40,086 nucleotides of DNA, taken from positions 1 to 40,086 of IMG/VR virus record IMGVR_UViG_3300025151_000102; one strand, written 5' to 3'. Position 1 is the stretch's first letter. Each line of letters opens with the position of its first letter. This stretch comes from a virus. A program made the position numbers and the translations under genes. This document shows, piece after piece, positions 7,746 to 14,641 of this stretch. A model generated the notes under the pieces. The model was not told where the DNA came from. It saw only the letters and a program-made list of their open reading frames with translations, and did no database searches.

Positions 7746-8835
7746 CGTTTTCGATGGCTACCCAAGAGAAGTGGATATGCGTGTAAGGAGAGTTATCCAT
7801 TCTAAGAAAGAGTTTCAAAGATACATCTCAAACACTAACGGCAAAGCAAACCTAACCGTGACGGTATATCCATTCAAAGAAACCAAGCCGGGTGGTAAAA
7901 GATGCGAATATACCACAGCTATTGTCCCCCATTTCGTAGTGGATCTTGACAAAGGCAGGGCCATAGAACAGTTAGGTATGTCTGATGAAGAAGCTGGAGA
8001 AAGATGTGCTGAGGACACTTGGAAGCTATCTGCACATCTTCTGGATAACGGTTGGAAGCACACGGTATTCTTTAGCGGTGGTGGATTCCACATTTGGGTT
8101 CTGTTAGACAAGACATACGATTTACCACCGGATGAGCTTAGTCAGTTGTTGTTCTCTGGTCGGATGATTGTGAATAAGTGGGTTCGTGATTTAGATTTAG
8201 TATCTCTCGATCCTGTCGTATCATTCAGACCCGATAGGCACATTCGAATCCCTAACACATACAATGTAAAGAGGGGTCTTTGGTCTATACCAGTATCTGC
8301 CGAGCTACTATCAAGGGGTTGGGATGCTATCATATTGAAGGCTCAGAAACCGTCAAGTGGTATGCACATTAGAGGCAAGAGAGGTATGCCTCTCAAGCTA
8401 ATCAAGATAGATGACCCAGAATATCGCATGACAGGACTGACAGGATTCTTTGGGAAGTTTGATGCCGCCGAGATTTCGGTGGATATGAAGAATATAGAGG
8501 GAATACCAATGCTACCCTGCCTTCACGCTGCGGCTTGCACCAAAGGTGATAACCCTGCACATCAGCCCCGTGTGTATCTCATGATGTATCTGCTCGATTA
8601 CTTCAGACGATTTGCACGGCCACCTGAAACCAGCTCAATACCAAACAAAGAGGTCGTATCAAAAGCTCACGCATTCATCAAATCACTTGAATGGTCAGAT
8701 TACAAACCAAGTGTTACGCACCAAATGTTATCTCACGGTGCTAACAGGTACTACAAGACTCCCAGTTGCCCTAAGCTTTTCAGCGAGGGCTTATGTGTAG
8801 GGCGTTGCCCGTATTACGATGGAAAGGGGACATAA
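7738..8835 (+). CDS. Archaeal-type DNA primase: PriS-like catalytic domain fused to PriL-like Fe-S domain
   Basis: 365-residue primase of the archaeo-eukaryotic family, which makes the primers for DNA synthesis. Catalytic residues are visible: D69-L-D71 (FVVDLD), the SGGGFH motif with H118, and RPDRHIRIP with H168 and R170. The C-terminal third matches the iron-sulfur domain of the large subunit PriL: C261-x5-C267, a helical region, then C344-x8-C353-x3-C357, ending in CPYY. In cells these domains are on two proteins; here they are joined and compact. ATG 7738 is chosen because AGGCGGTGAC, close to a perfect match to the archaeal 16S tail, ends five bases upstream; GTG 7729 lies within that site. 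This is the strongest sign of an archaeal host. Confidence 0.9.
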   Translation: MSSVFDGYPREVDMRVRRVIHSKKEFQRYISNTNGKANLTVTVYPFKETKPGGKRCEYTTAIVPHFVVDLDKGRAIEQLGMSDEEAGERCAEDTWKLSAHLLDNGWKHTVFFSGGGFHIWVLLDKTYDLPPDELSQLLFSGRMIVNKWVRDLDLVSLDPVVSFRPDRHIRIPNTYNVKRGLWSIPVSAELLSRGWDAIILKAQKPSSGMHIRGKRGMPLKLIKIDDPEYRMTGLTGFFGKFDAAEISVDMKNIEGIPMLPCLHAAACTKGDNPAHQPRVYLMMYLLDYFRRFARPPETSSIPNKEVVSKAHAFIKSLEWSDYKPSVTHQMLSHGANRYYKTPSCPKLFSEGLCVGRCPYYDGKGT

Positions 8836-8837
8836 TT

Positions 8838-9170
8838 ATGACAGACGACATAGATGAAATAAGGAAAAAGAAAGCGAGAGAATTGTTTGAGAGCCTAAAG
8901 AGTGGCAACAAGACCGAAGAAGAATATGCAAAAGATTTGGAAGAAATCAAAGACATACTGCCTTGGTCTTTCAGACTGAATGTATCAACAGGTGTTACTG
9001 AGATATGCCATCACCCTCAGATGAGGCAAAGCCAAGACCAAGCAGATGTTGTAGCATTAGCTATGGATCCTGAATGGGCAGACATGGTTACTGATATGCT
9101 AAATCGAGCTTTCTTAATCCATGAATCAGGTATGTCTGTAGCTGAGATAAATGGTGATGATAATGAGTGA
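8838..9170 (+). CDS. Hypothetical acidic protein
   Basis: 110-residue soluble protein of unknown function with a charged N-terminal helix (DDIDEIRKKKARELFESLK), a middle part with CHHPQ, and an acidic end. ATG 8838 follows AGGGGA with suitable spacing and starts two bases after the primase stop. No catalytic motif is visible. Its place between primase and zinc-ribbon genes suggests a replication-associated or regulatory role, but the sequence itself does not show one. Confidence 0.7.
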   Translation: MTDDIDEIRKKKARELFESLKSGNKTEEEYAKDLEEIKDILPWSFRLNVSTGVTEICHHPQMRQSQDQADVVALAMDPEWADMVTDMLNRAFLIHESGMSVAEINGDDNE

Positions 9171-9405
9171 GATTGTAGTGCCTCAAGGTGTCTGCTCTTG
9201 CATCTTTTGTGGCGAGCAATTGATGTGGAAGTCAGATGTACCCTTTGAGGAAATGGGGTTGCAGGGCGAGGGTATGTTAGTAACACTGGAATGCTCTCAT
9301 TGTGGTGCTATGGCCGCCTTTGTGAATAAGCTAAGCGATAATCAGAAGGCAGACTATCGCTTCGGTTCTGAATGGGAACATTGGTTAGAGAAGGTGGATG
9401 GATGA
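9163..9405 (+). CDS. Zinc-ribbon protein (80 aa)
   Basis: 80-residue protein with two cysteine pairs, C13-x2-C16 (CIFCGEQL) and C44-x2-C47 (LECSHCGA), spaced as in a zinc ribbon. Such small ribbons in viruses often bind nucleic acid or RNA polymerase, but there is no evidence for either here. ATG 9163 is preferred over ATG 9151 because GGTGAT lies four bases upstream of it and it overlaps the previous stop by 8 bp. The stop overlaps the next micro-gene (ATGGATGA region). Confidence 0.7.
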   Translation: MSEIVVPQGVCSCIFCGEQLMWKSDVPFEEMGLQGEGMLVTLECSHCGAMAAFVNKLSDNQKADYRFGSEWEHWLEKVDG

Positions 9406-9524
9406 TCAATCCGTATCAAATGCTGACCTGCCATCAATGCAAAAAGAAGCGTAATCTTGTTTGGGATCCAGAACATAAGGTGTGTTATGACTGTCTAATG
9501 AAAAACAGGGGTGATGATAAATGA
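9402..9524 (+). CDS. Micro zinc-finger protein (40 aa)
   Basis: 40-residue protein with C10-x2-C13 (TCHQCKKK) and C28-x2-C31 (VCYDCLMK), a compact four-cysteine finger with basic residues between the knuckles. The ATG overlaps the stop of the zinc-ribbon gene and its TGA overlaps the ATG of the nuclease gene (ATGA at 9521-9524). An upstream AAGGTGGAT can serve as ribosome binding site. Both overlaps and the intact finger make it a convincing gene in spite of its size. Probably a nucleic-acid-binding accessory; exact role unknown. Confidence 0.65.
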   Translation: MINPYQMLTCHQCKKKRNLVWDPEHKVCYDCLMKNRGDDK

Positions 9525-10228
9525 CAAAGGTATTGTTTATTGATAATAGAGAGCGATCTGGATTAGAGGACTTAGTAAAGAAGTATATTGACAAGAAAGA
9601 TGGTCTGCATCACAAGACTAAGCAGAACATGATTGCAGACTACGCATTCAACAGCGTAGGCATAGAAGCAAAAAGCATTCATGACTACATGGGTAGCATG
9701 ATGAGTGGTCATCTTGAGCAACAGCTCAACAATCTGGATGATAACTACAACAATGCAATACTATTGGTATGGGGTACTCTTGACCAGTATCTCGCCCAAG
9801 TCATGAAGAGTGGTAGGAAAATCAGATACCAACAGGCATGGTCAAGCTATGTCGGCTCTTTAGCAAGGTATTGCACGGACTACGACATACAAATTATCAC
9901 CTTGCCCGATAGATCTTCGGCTGCTCGATTCATTTGTAAGAGATTTGAGAAGGATGGAACGCTTGGTTCATCATCAACATATCGTGTTCTAAGAAAGACC
10001 ACTTCTGAGGACATGAGAGTAGATACACTACGAGCTGCGGGGGCAAGCGAAGCCATAGCTCACAAGCTCCTTGAGAAGTTTGGTTCTGTAGCTGAGATTA
10101 GCTCGGCACCAGTCAAAGAGCTGACGGAGATTGTAGGATTGGGTAAGATTCGAGCAACCCGCATTTCTGAGGTTCTAAACAGCGAAACGAAAATAGCAAG
10201 TGAAAAGGTCAGAATGGCTCGGTCTTGA
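9521..10228 (+). CDS. ERCC4 (XPF/Hef-type) structure-specific nuclease with helix-hairpin-helix
   Basis: 235-residue nuclease resembling the C-terminal half of archaeal Hef/XPF, which cuts branched DNA such as forks and flaps. The N-terminus has FIDNRERS (D8, E11); the usual ERKxxxD motif appears as E49-A-K51-S-I-H-D55, so the arginine is alanine while the acidic residues and lysine remain. After the nuclease core (HLEQQLNNL, LLVWGTLDQYL) come two helix-hairpin-helix units (about residues 175-225; VGLGKIRATRI) that bind DNA. There is no helicase domain, as in crenarchaeal XPF. GGTGAT precedes the start by a few bases. It likely resolves replication or recombination intermediates with the Sak4-like and Cas4-like proteins. 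It ends the first + strand gene string. Confidence 0.87.
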   Translation: MTKVLFIDNRERSGLEDLVKKYIDKKDGLHHKTKQNMIADYAFNSVGIEAKSIHDYMGSMMSGHLEQQLNNLDDNYNNAILLVWGTLDQYLAQVMKSGRKIRYQQAWSSYVGSLARYCTDYDIQIITLPDRSSAARFICKRFEKDGTLGSSSTYRVLRKTTSEDMRVDTLRAAGASEAIAHKLLEKFGSVAEISSAPVKELTEIVGLGKIRATRISEVLNSETKIASEKVRMARS

Positions 10229-10236
10229 GTAAGGTG

Positions 10237-10242
10237 TTATAA
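10237..10242 (+). promoter_or_regulatory. TATA-like box for the helicase gene (probable archaeal promoter)
   Basis: TTATAA lies in one of the few gene-free gaps (10229-10268). Archaeal transcription starts about 25-30 bases downstream of the box, which here falls at or just before GTG 10269. No ribosome binding site precedes either GTG 10269 or ATG 10278, so a leaderless message is likely. No clear BRE purine run is seen. Position-based inference. Confidence 0.45.
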
Positions 10243-10268
10243 TCAGTTGATACTACCGAACATTCCCA

Positions 10269-11726
10269 GTGATTCCCATGCTACTCCGAAACGAATCTCA
10301 GACCACAAGAAAGTGGAGCGATTACAAGTTAATTTCATCGGATTATGAAGGTTCAAAGTTTCTAAAGGAATATCTTAGCAGGTTCAATAGCGTCAGTTAT
10401 TTCAACGAATATGCAGGTATCCTGTCTTTCTTTTTCACTATGGGTTTGATGTGCGCCCCTTACATGAGAATACCTATTCACGGTATTTTCGTTGATTGCA
10501 GATTCCATGTGTATTGGGTTCAAGGCTCAAGATCCGGTAAATCTGTTGCCTATGAGTTTCTTGCTAAGATACTGAAGCTATGCGATATTGAAACAGAAAT
10601 GTTCAGCTCAGGTTCTGATGCTAAGATGATAGGTACGGTCAAAGAAGTCCCATTGTATGATGAGGATGGTAAGCCAACAGGCAAAGTGGATTACGAAGTT
10701 GTTCCCGGTCTGTTGAATGGATATAAATCGCTGACCTTTGATGAAGCAAGCGTGTTGTTGAATGACCAGAAGGCGTATTTCTCAGATAAGATTCTCTATC
10801 TGCAACAGGCTATGGCTCCGATCGGTTCAGAAACAAATGTGTTGGTCAAGCACTTGGTATCTGGAACAGTAAGGACACCATCAGGTGTTTCTATGTGGAT
10901 GACTACATTCCCACCAAAGGACATTATGGTTCATGTGCTTGAGAAAGGATTCTTTCAGCGTGTATTCTTCTATCAAAACGATGTAACAATGGAAACAAGG
11001 CAGACTACAAGCGAACACCGTATGTCCGGCACTTATGTTCCTGTTCCTGATAAGCTATGGGGTTATGAGGACTTAGCCAAGTATCTCATGGAATGCAGGG
11101 ATGAAGTCAAAGGCAGACTGTTGAAAGCTGCGGGTTTGACTGAGGAAGAATGGAAGGCACTATCTGATGGCGAGCGTGAGGATACTGCTATCAGACACGC
11201 ATACGATATATTCAGCGTTGGGCCATCATATCACGCAGCGTTGCTAAATGCTGTTGATGACTACTATGATCTAGTAAGAGGTATATCAAACGATGAAATT
11301 AGAGATACGGCAACCAGCTTCCTACCTAATGTTGAGAATTATACAGTAATAATGGCTAATCACATAGCTACAATCATGAAAAGCTCAGTCATTACTGCGG
11401 AGTATGTGATGATGTCTAAGGAAATCATCTATGACAATCTGTATAACACAATTATTTGGTTGGAACAGAAGCAAAGCGTCAAGACTCGAAAGAGGACACA
11501 GGCCGAGCAACACGCATGGAAGCAAGCATTCAACAAAGTGTCTAAAGAGATTCATCCTAAGACTGGTAGGGAAGTCGTCAAGAAGGCGGAGCTTGAATCC
11601 GTGTATGCTCAGTTGAACGATGTGAGCGTCAAGACGGCACAAAGGCGATTGGATAAGCATATACAGAACAATACTGCCGAGAGGCACATGAAGGGCAGGG
11701 TTGCATACATCCAAATGAATTGGTGA
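10269..11726 (+). CDS. AAA+/DUF3987-like P-loop ATPase, candidate replicative helicase
   Basis: 485-residue ATPase. Walker A is G86-SRSGKS92, Walker B is LTFDE with D158-E159, followed by a sensor-like stretch SMWMTTFPP (about 208-216) and an arginine-finger-like GFFQR with R231. This series resembles DUF3987/primase-associated helicases and is also loosely MCM-like. The C-terminal 100 residues look like a winged-helix DNA-binding region (VYAQLNDVSVKTAQRRLDKH). With a primase upstream and no other helicase in view, replicative unwinding is the best guess. The gene has its own gap, TATA-like box and no ribosome binding site, so it may be expressed separately. GTG 10269 or ATG 10278 could be the start; a leaderless transcript would favour the GTG. 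Confidence 0.72.
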   Translation: MIPMLLRNESQTTRKWSDYKLISSDYEGSKFLKEYLSRFNSVSYFNEYAGILSFFFTMGLMCAPYMRIPIHGIFVDCRFHVYWVQGSRSGKSVAYEFLAKILKLCDIETEMFSSGSDAKMIGTVKEVPLYDEDGKPTGKVDYEVVPGLLNGYKSLTFDEASVLLNDQKAYFSDKILYLQQAMAPIGSETNVLVKHLVSGTVRTPSGVSMWMTTFPPKDIMVHVLEKGFFQRVFFYQNDVTMETRQTTSEHRMSGTYVPVPDKLWGYEDLAKYLMECRDEVKGRLLKAAGLTEEEWKALSDGEREDTAIRHAYDIFSVGPSYHAALLNAVDDYYDLVRGISNDEIRDTATSFLPNVENYTVIMANHIATIMKSSVITAEYVMMSKEIIYDNLYNTIIWLEQKQSVKTRKRTQAEQHAWKQAFNKVSKEIHPKTGREVVKKAELESVYAQLNDVSVKTAQRRLDKHIQNNTAERHMKGRVAYIQMNW

Positions 11727-11730
11727 TAAC

Positions 11731-12453
11731 ATGAAAATATGGTCAAGATTACCCACATGGATGAATACAGAAAAGGTGCTTGCTTTCAGAATATTTAGTA
11801 GTGAAGATCCAGATAAGGACTACTCGAACTTAGACAAGTTTCACATTGATACTGCGGTTTTCTTTAGTGGCGATTGTTTCTTTGTATTCTCAGATGTGTT
11901 GAACAAACCTATCAAACACAAGAGATACGAGTCGGAAATGCTGAGCTTATCGGAATTAGAAGGTTGGTTGAAAGAGCTACCAGAAGATACTACATTGATG
12001 GGATATAACTCAACCAAGCTGGATTACCAGCTCTTAGCAAAAGCATACAGTATCAATTTCAAGACGATTGATTTGATGGATGCCGTTGGATTGACTGGTG
12101 CTGAAGCTTTCAGCCTCGCAAAGAGAAGATACCCCATGAGAGAGGTAATACGATGGAATGGTGTAAAGCAGACATGGCTTCCTCATCTCTCATGGATATT
12201 CAATTCCTTTGAGTTATTTGAGGAATGGTTCAATCAAAGATTTAGAAGCGTAGCCAAGAGCCTATGTGCTGAATGTGAAATGGTAGCTAAGTTTGGTCAT
12301 AAATTGAGGAGGAAGAAGCGTGTGAAGATAATTGACCCCGATACAGGAAGGTTAGAAACCATACCAATTGACATATACGATCATATCTTACCTCAAGCTT
12401 GGATTGAGAATCCAGAATTATTTGAATCAGAACCCGAACTCTCGGAGAGTTGA
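11731..12453 (+). CDS. DnaQ/PolB exonuclease-like (RNase H fold) protein, probably inactive
   Basis: 240-residue protein resembling the 3'-5' exonuclease domain of family B polymerases. The Exo II-like stretch GYNSTKLDYQLL carries N93 and D98, followed by an iDL motif with D114. The Exo I position, normally DIE in a strand such as LAFDIE, reads LAFRIF (R20-I-F), so the two metal-binding acids are missing; no clear Exo III YxxxD was found. If the fold assignment is right, the enzyme is likely dead or uses other residues. GGTGATAAC precedes the ATG directly. It is the last gene of the left arm and overlaps the converging methyltransferase gene by 27 bp. No polymerase domain follows. Confidence 0.55.
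   Translation: MKIWSRLPTWMNTEKVLAFRIFSSEDPDKDYSNLDKFHIDTAVFFSGDCFFVFSDVLNKPIKHKRYESEMLSLSELEGWLKELPEDTTLMGYNSTKLDYQLLAKAYSINFKTIDLMDAVGLTGAEAFSLAKRRYPMREVIRWNGVKQTWLPHLSWIFNSFELFEEWFNQRFRSVAKSLCAECEMVAKFGHKLRRKKRVKIIDPDTGRLETIPIDIYDHILPQAWIENPELFESEPELSES
12427..12453. other. Convergent gene overlap between early and late arms
   Basis: The + strand exonuclease-like gene ends at 12453 and the - strand Dam-like methyltransferase gene ends at 12427, so their coding ends share 27 bp. There is no spacer for a conventional terminator; read-through would yield antisense RNA to each gene. No T-rich stop signal is obvious within it. Confidence 0.85.
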
Positions 12454-13908
12454 TTCTGGTATCTTGAATCCCTTTCTACCCATTCCCGGCCAATCAATAT
12501 CTCTTGTAGCAATCATTTCCAAGACATTCTTGCCTCCGGGTTTGCTCGTCTTTATGTTTCGAGGCCAAGCATCAATGGTAAAATCATCGTCTATCAATGG
12601 ATCTGTTATTTCATGCAACACTTCGCCTGTGTTTGGGTTGGTGAGATAATTTGAGTAAATTACTGGCCCAGCACTATTGATTGCAGCTTCAATTGTTTCT
12701 CTTTGTAATTTTGAATCGGCATCTCTTGAGGATTGTTCTATATTGTCTGCGTAATCAAATGTCCTATGAGGGTATGGTGGGTCAAAGTAAGTAAAGTCCC
12801 ATTCTCCTAATGTAGGTGCTACTTCTTGGAATGGTTTGTTGAGTACAGTCCAATCTCTCGTTAATGGTGCTAATGCCCGAAAGTCCATTGAGATTGATGG
12901 CTCTCCCCTTCCGCCTTGCACCCTTCTTATTCCGGGTTTCATTCTACCCATCCCTTTATTCCAGTCATCATCTAATTTGTAATTCATACTACCTTGAAAT
13001 GCTCTACTATTAGCTGATGTGAATAGCTGAGCTAATTCCATTTTTTCATCAAAGCTCAAAGGCAATTCCAATACATCTCTTTTGTATCGTATCTTGTTTG
13101 CTCTATCTGTTATCTCTTGTAAGACCTCTTTTGTGTTCGGGCCATAATCAGGAACAAACAAACCTTGTTGAGTCATCTCAAGATTATTTACCAAATCAGG
13201 GTTTATTTCAGTATAGAGGCCACTGGGGTTATTCAAAGCGTTCAACATCTGATGCGCCCCGCCAAACATTTCAACGGGTCTATGTGTATTTTTATACGGC
13301 CTAAACATTTCACGAAAGTAATTCCCCAATTGTTGTTTTCCACCCCACCAATTTACTGTTTGAGGTATCCCACCCTTTGAGCGATCAGTCAATCCCGGTA
13401 TCGCATTAAGCATAGCTTGTGTCCCGCCACCGCCTTCAATCATCATTTCTTTCATAGGTTTCTTACGAGCTGCACTTCTAACATTTGCAGGGGGGACACG
13501 GAGCTGAGGTTTTGCTCCTTCTTTGTTTTTCCACGATTCATAATCGCTCATAACTTGATTGACTTTATCCATAATGTCGCTTTCAGACCCCGTTCTGCCT
13601 TCCCATCGAAATTGTTTCATCAAGATCGGCTCATAGCCTTCAGGTCTTAACATCTTACCCCATTCTTTGCTGACTTGCTCTCTTGCCCCACCTGCACCGA
13701 GCTGTCGCCTCATCTTAGGTCGCACATTTCCTCTTGTCTTATTACGAGCATACCTTCTTCTGGTTCTTCTACGCTTATTCTTGCGTGATTGACTCCATGC
13801 ACGGGCTTTGCTTGCCTTGCTATCTCTATCGCTAATATTGTTTCGAGAATATCCTCGGAACTTGCCCTTAGCTACATCCCAAGCTACATCGAAAGGGTCA
13901 GTTACCAT
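12427..13908 (-). CDS. Dam-like (D12 class) DNA adenine methyltransferase with basic N-terminal extension
   Basis: 493-residue protein whose C-terminal two thirds are a D12-class N6-adenine methyltransferase. The SAM-binding parts are WWGGKQQLGNYF (187-198) and VEMFGGA (212-218), then NPDLV, and the catalytic motif is FDPPYP with D376-P-P-Y379. All core motifs are intact, so it should be active. The first 185 residues are unusual: residues 42-68 are very rich in arginine and lysine, suggesting DNA binding or packing. The N-terminus (DPFDVAWDVAKGKF) resembles that of the next gene upstream (DAFDQAWGLAKAYP). The AGGGGGAAG site supports ATG 13908. A methyltransferase at the end of the tail operon, away from the two early ones, suggests late expression and perhaps virion packaging. 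Confidence 0.87.
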   Translation of the reverse strand: MVTDPFDVAWDVAKGKFRGYSRNNISDRDSKASKARAWSQSRKNKRRRTRRRYARNKTRGNVRPKMRRQLGAGGAREQVSKEWGKMLRPEGYEPILMKQFRWEGRTGSESDIMDKVNQVMSDYESWKNKEGAKPQLRVPPANVRSAARKKPMKEMMIEGGGGTQAMLNAIPGLTDRSKGGIPQTVNWWGGKQQLGNYFREMFRPYKNTHRPVEMFGGAHQMLNALNNPSGLYTEINPDLVNNLEMTQQGLFVPDYGPNTKEVLQEITDRANKIRYKRDVLELPLSFDEKMELAQLFTSANSRAFQGSMNYKLDDDWNKGMGRMKPGIRRVQGGRGEPSISMDFRALAPLTRDWTVLNKPFQEVAPTLGEWDFTYFDPPYPHRTFDYADNIEQSSRDADSKLQRETIEAAINSAGPVIYSNYLTNPNTGEVLHEITDPLIDDDFTIDAWPRNIKTSKPGGKNVLEMIATRDIDWPGMGRKGFKIPESTLREFGF

Positions 13909-14429
13909 TTGTACTTCCCCCTTTTTGCTTGATGATGATGAGGTGCAAGCCCCAAAGCAGTATCAACGGCTGTCTTAGTAGGCGACACCCCTGCATCAAG
14001 ATTCTCCCATGTTTTATCATTAGGATCTAAGCGTCTTGGCCTTCTTTGAAATTGTAGTGCTTGGCCGATAATAGCAGGGATTTCATTATGAAGCGGAACA
14101 TCTGATGTTTCTCCGATATTATCCATAGCAACATGAATATCTTCATGCACATCAGATTCCAAATAATCATGAATGAGCCTCAGCTCTTTATCGTCTGGGC
14201 TTTCATTTCTCCTTCTCCTTGATGTTCCTCTCCATAGATTAGGCAAACGAACAAAGCTTGCAGCTTTTTTTCCTTTACTACGACCTTGCTGAGTAGGGAT
14301 TGAGGTGAAGGCACTTGGCCCACTGGTATCAAAGAAATCGCCAAAATCAGGGTCATTGTCTAATTCTTTCGGCCAAAGTAAGGGATATGCTTTTGCTAAC
14401 CCCCAAGCTTGGTCAAAAGCATCGCTCAT
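13902..14429 (-). CDS. HExxH putative zinc metallopeptidase-like protein (late operon)
   Basis: 175-residue protein with HEDIH at residues 95-99 in a helix and HNEIPA with E116 downstream, the arrangement of gluzincin metallopeptidases (two histidines plus a distal glutamate as zinc ligands, E96 as catalyst). The rest is low in complexity, with arginine runs (RRRRN near 71-75; RRPRR) and a C-terminal HHH. It begins with DAFDQAWGLAK, a motif shared with the Dam-like protein that follows. The stop lies 7 bp inside the next gene and its ATG overlaps the zinc-ribbon stop (ATGA), so all three are coupled. Possible roles are processing of virion proteins or cutting of host envelope protein; substrate and activity are inferred from the motif only. 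Confidence 0.55.
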   Translation of the reverse strand: MSDAFDQAWGLAKAYPLLWPKELDNDPDFGDFFDTSGPSAFTSIPTQQGRSKGKKAASFVRLPNLWRGTSRRRRNESPDDKELRLIHDYLESDVHEDIHVAMDNIGETSDVPLHNEIPAIIGQALQFQRRPRRLDPNDKTWENLDAGVSPTKTAVDTALGLAPHHHQAKRGKYKW

Positions 14430-14641
14430 GCTTGACCCACATCGGACAATGATACATGGACTTTAGGTCGAGTTTTCTTCCAAACAGCCTCACATATAGG
14501 GCATTCCCACAGGAATATCCTATCTCTTGACCCTGCATAGAATCCGTTTATTCGAATAGCTAAAACCCGTTGATTGCATTCAGGACAGTCTTGACTAATC
14601 TTATCTTGGTATGCCTTAGCTCTTGCTCGACCAGATAACAT
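14426..14641 (-). CDS. Zinc-ribbon protein (71 aa)
   Basis: Small protein with C19-x2-C22 (CPEC) and C47-x2-C50 (CPIC), a typical zinc ribbon of about 30 residues between knuckles, preceded by a basic segment (SGRARAKAY). It starts at ATG 14641, overlapping the stop of the tail protein upstream (TGATG), and its stop overlaps the HExxH gene start. Function unknown; being between a tail protein and the HExxH protein it may be a small virion or regulatory component. Confidence 0.7.
   Translation of the reverse strand: MLSGRARAKAYQDKISQDCPECNQRVLAIRINGFYAGSRDRIFLWECPICEAVWKKTRPKVHVSLSDVGQA

Noticed and set aside
11385-11756. - strand open frame (123 codons) opposite the helicase C-terminus
   Set aside because: Antisense shadow; the sense frame has a coherent winged-helix-like region.
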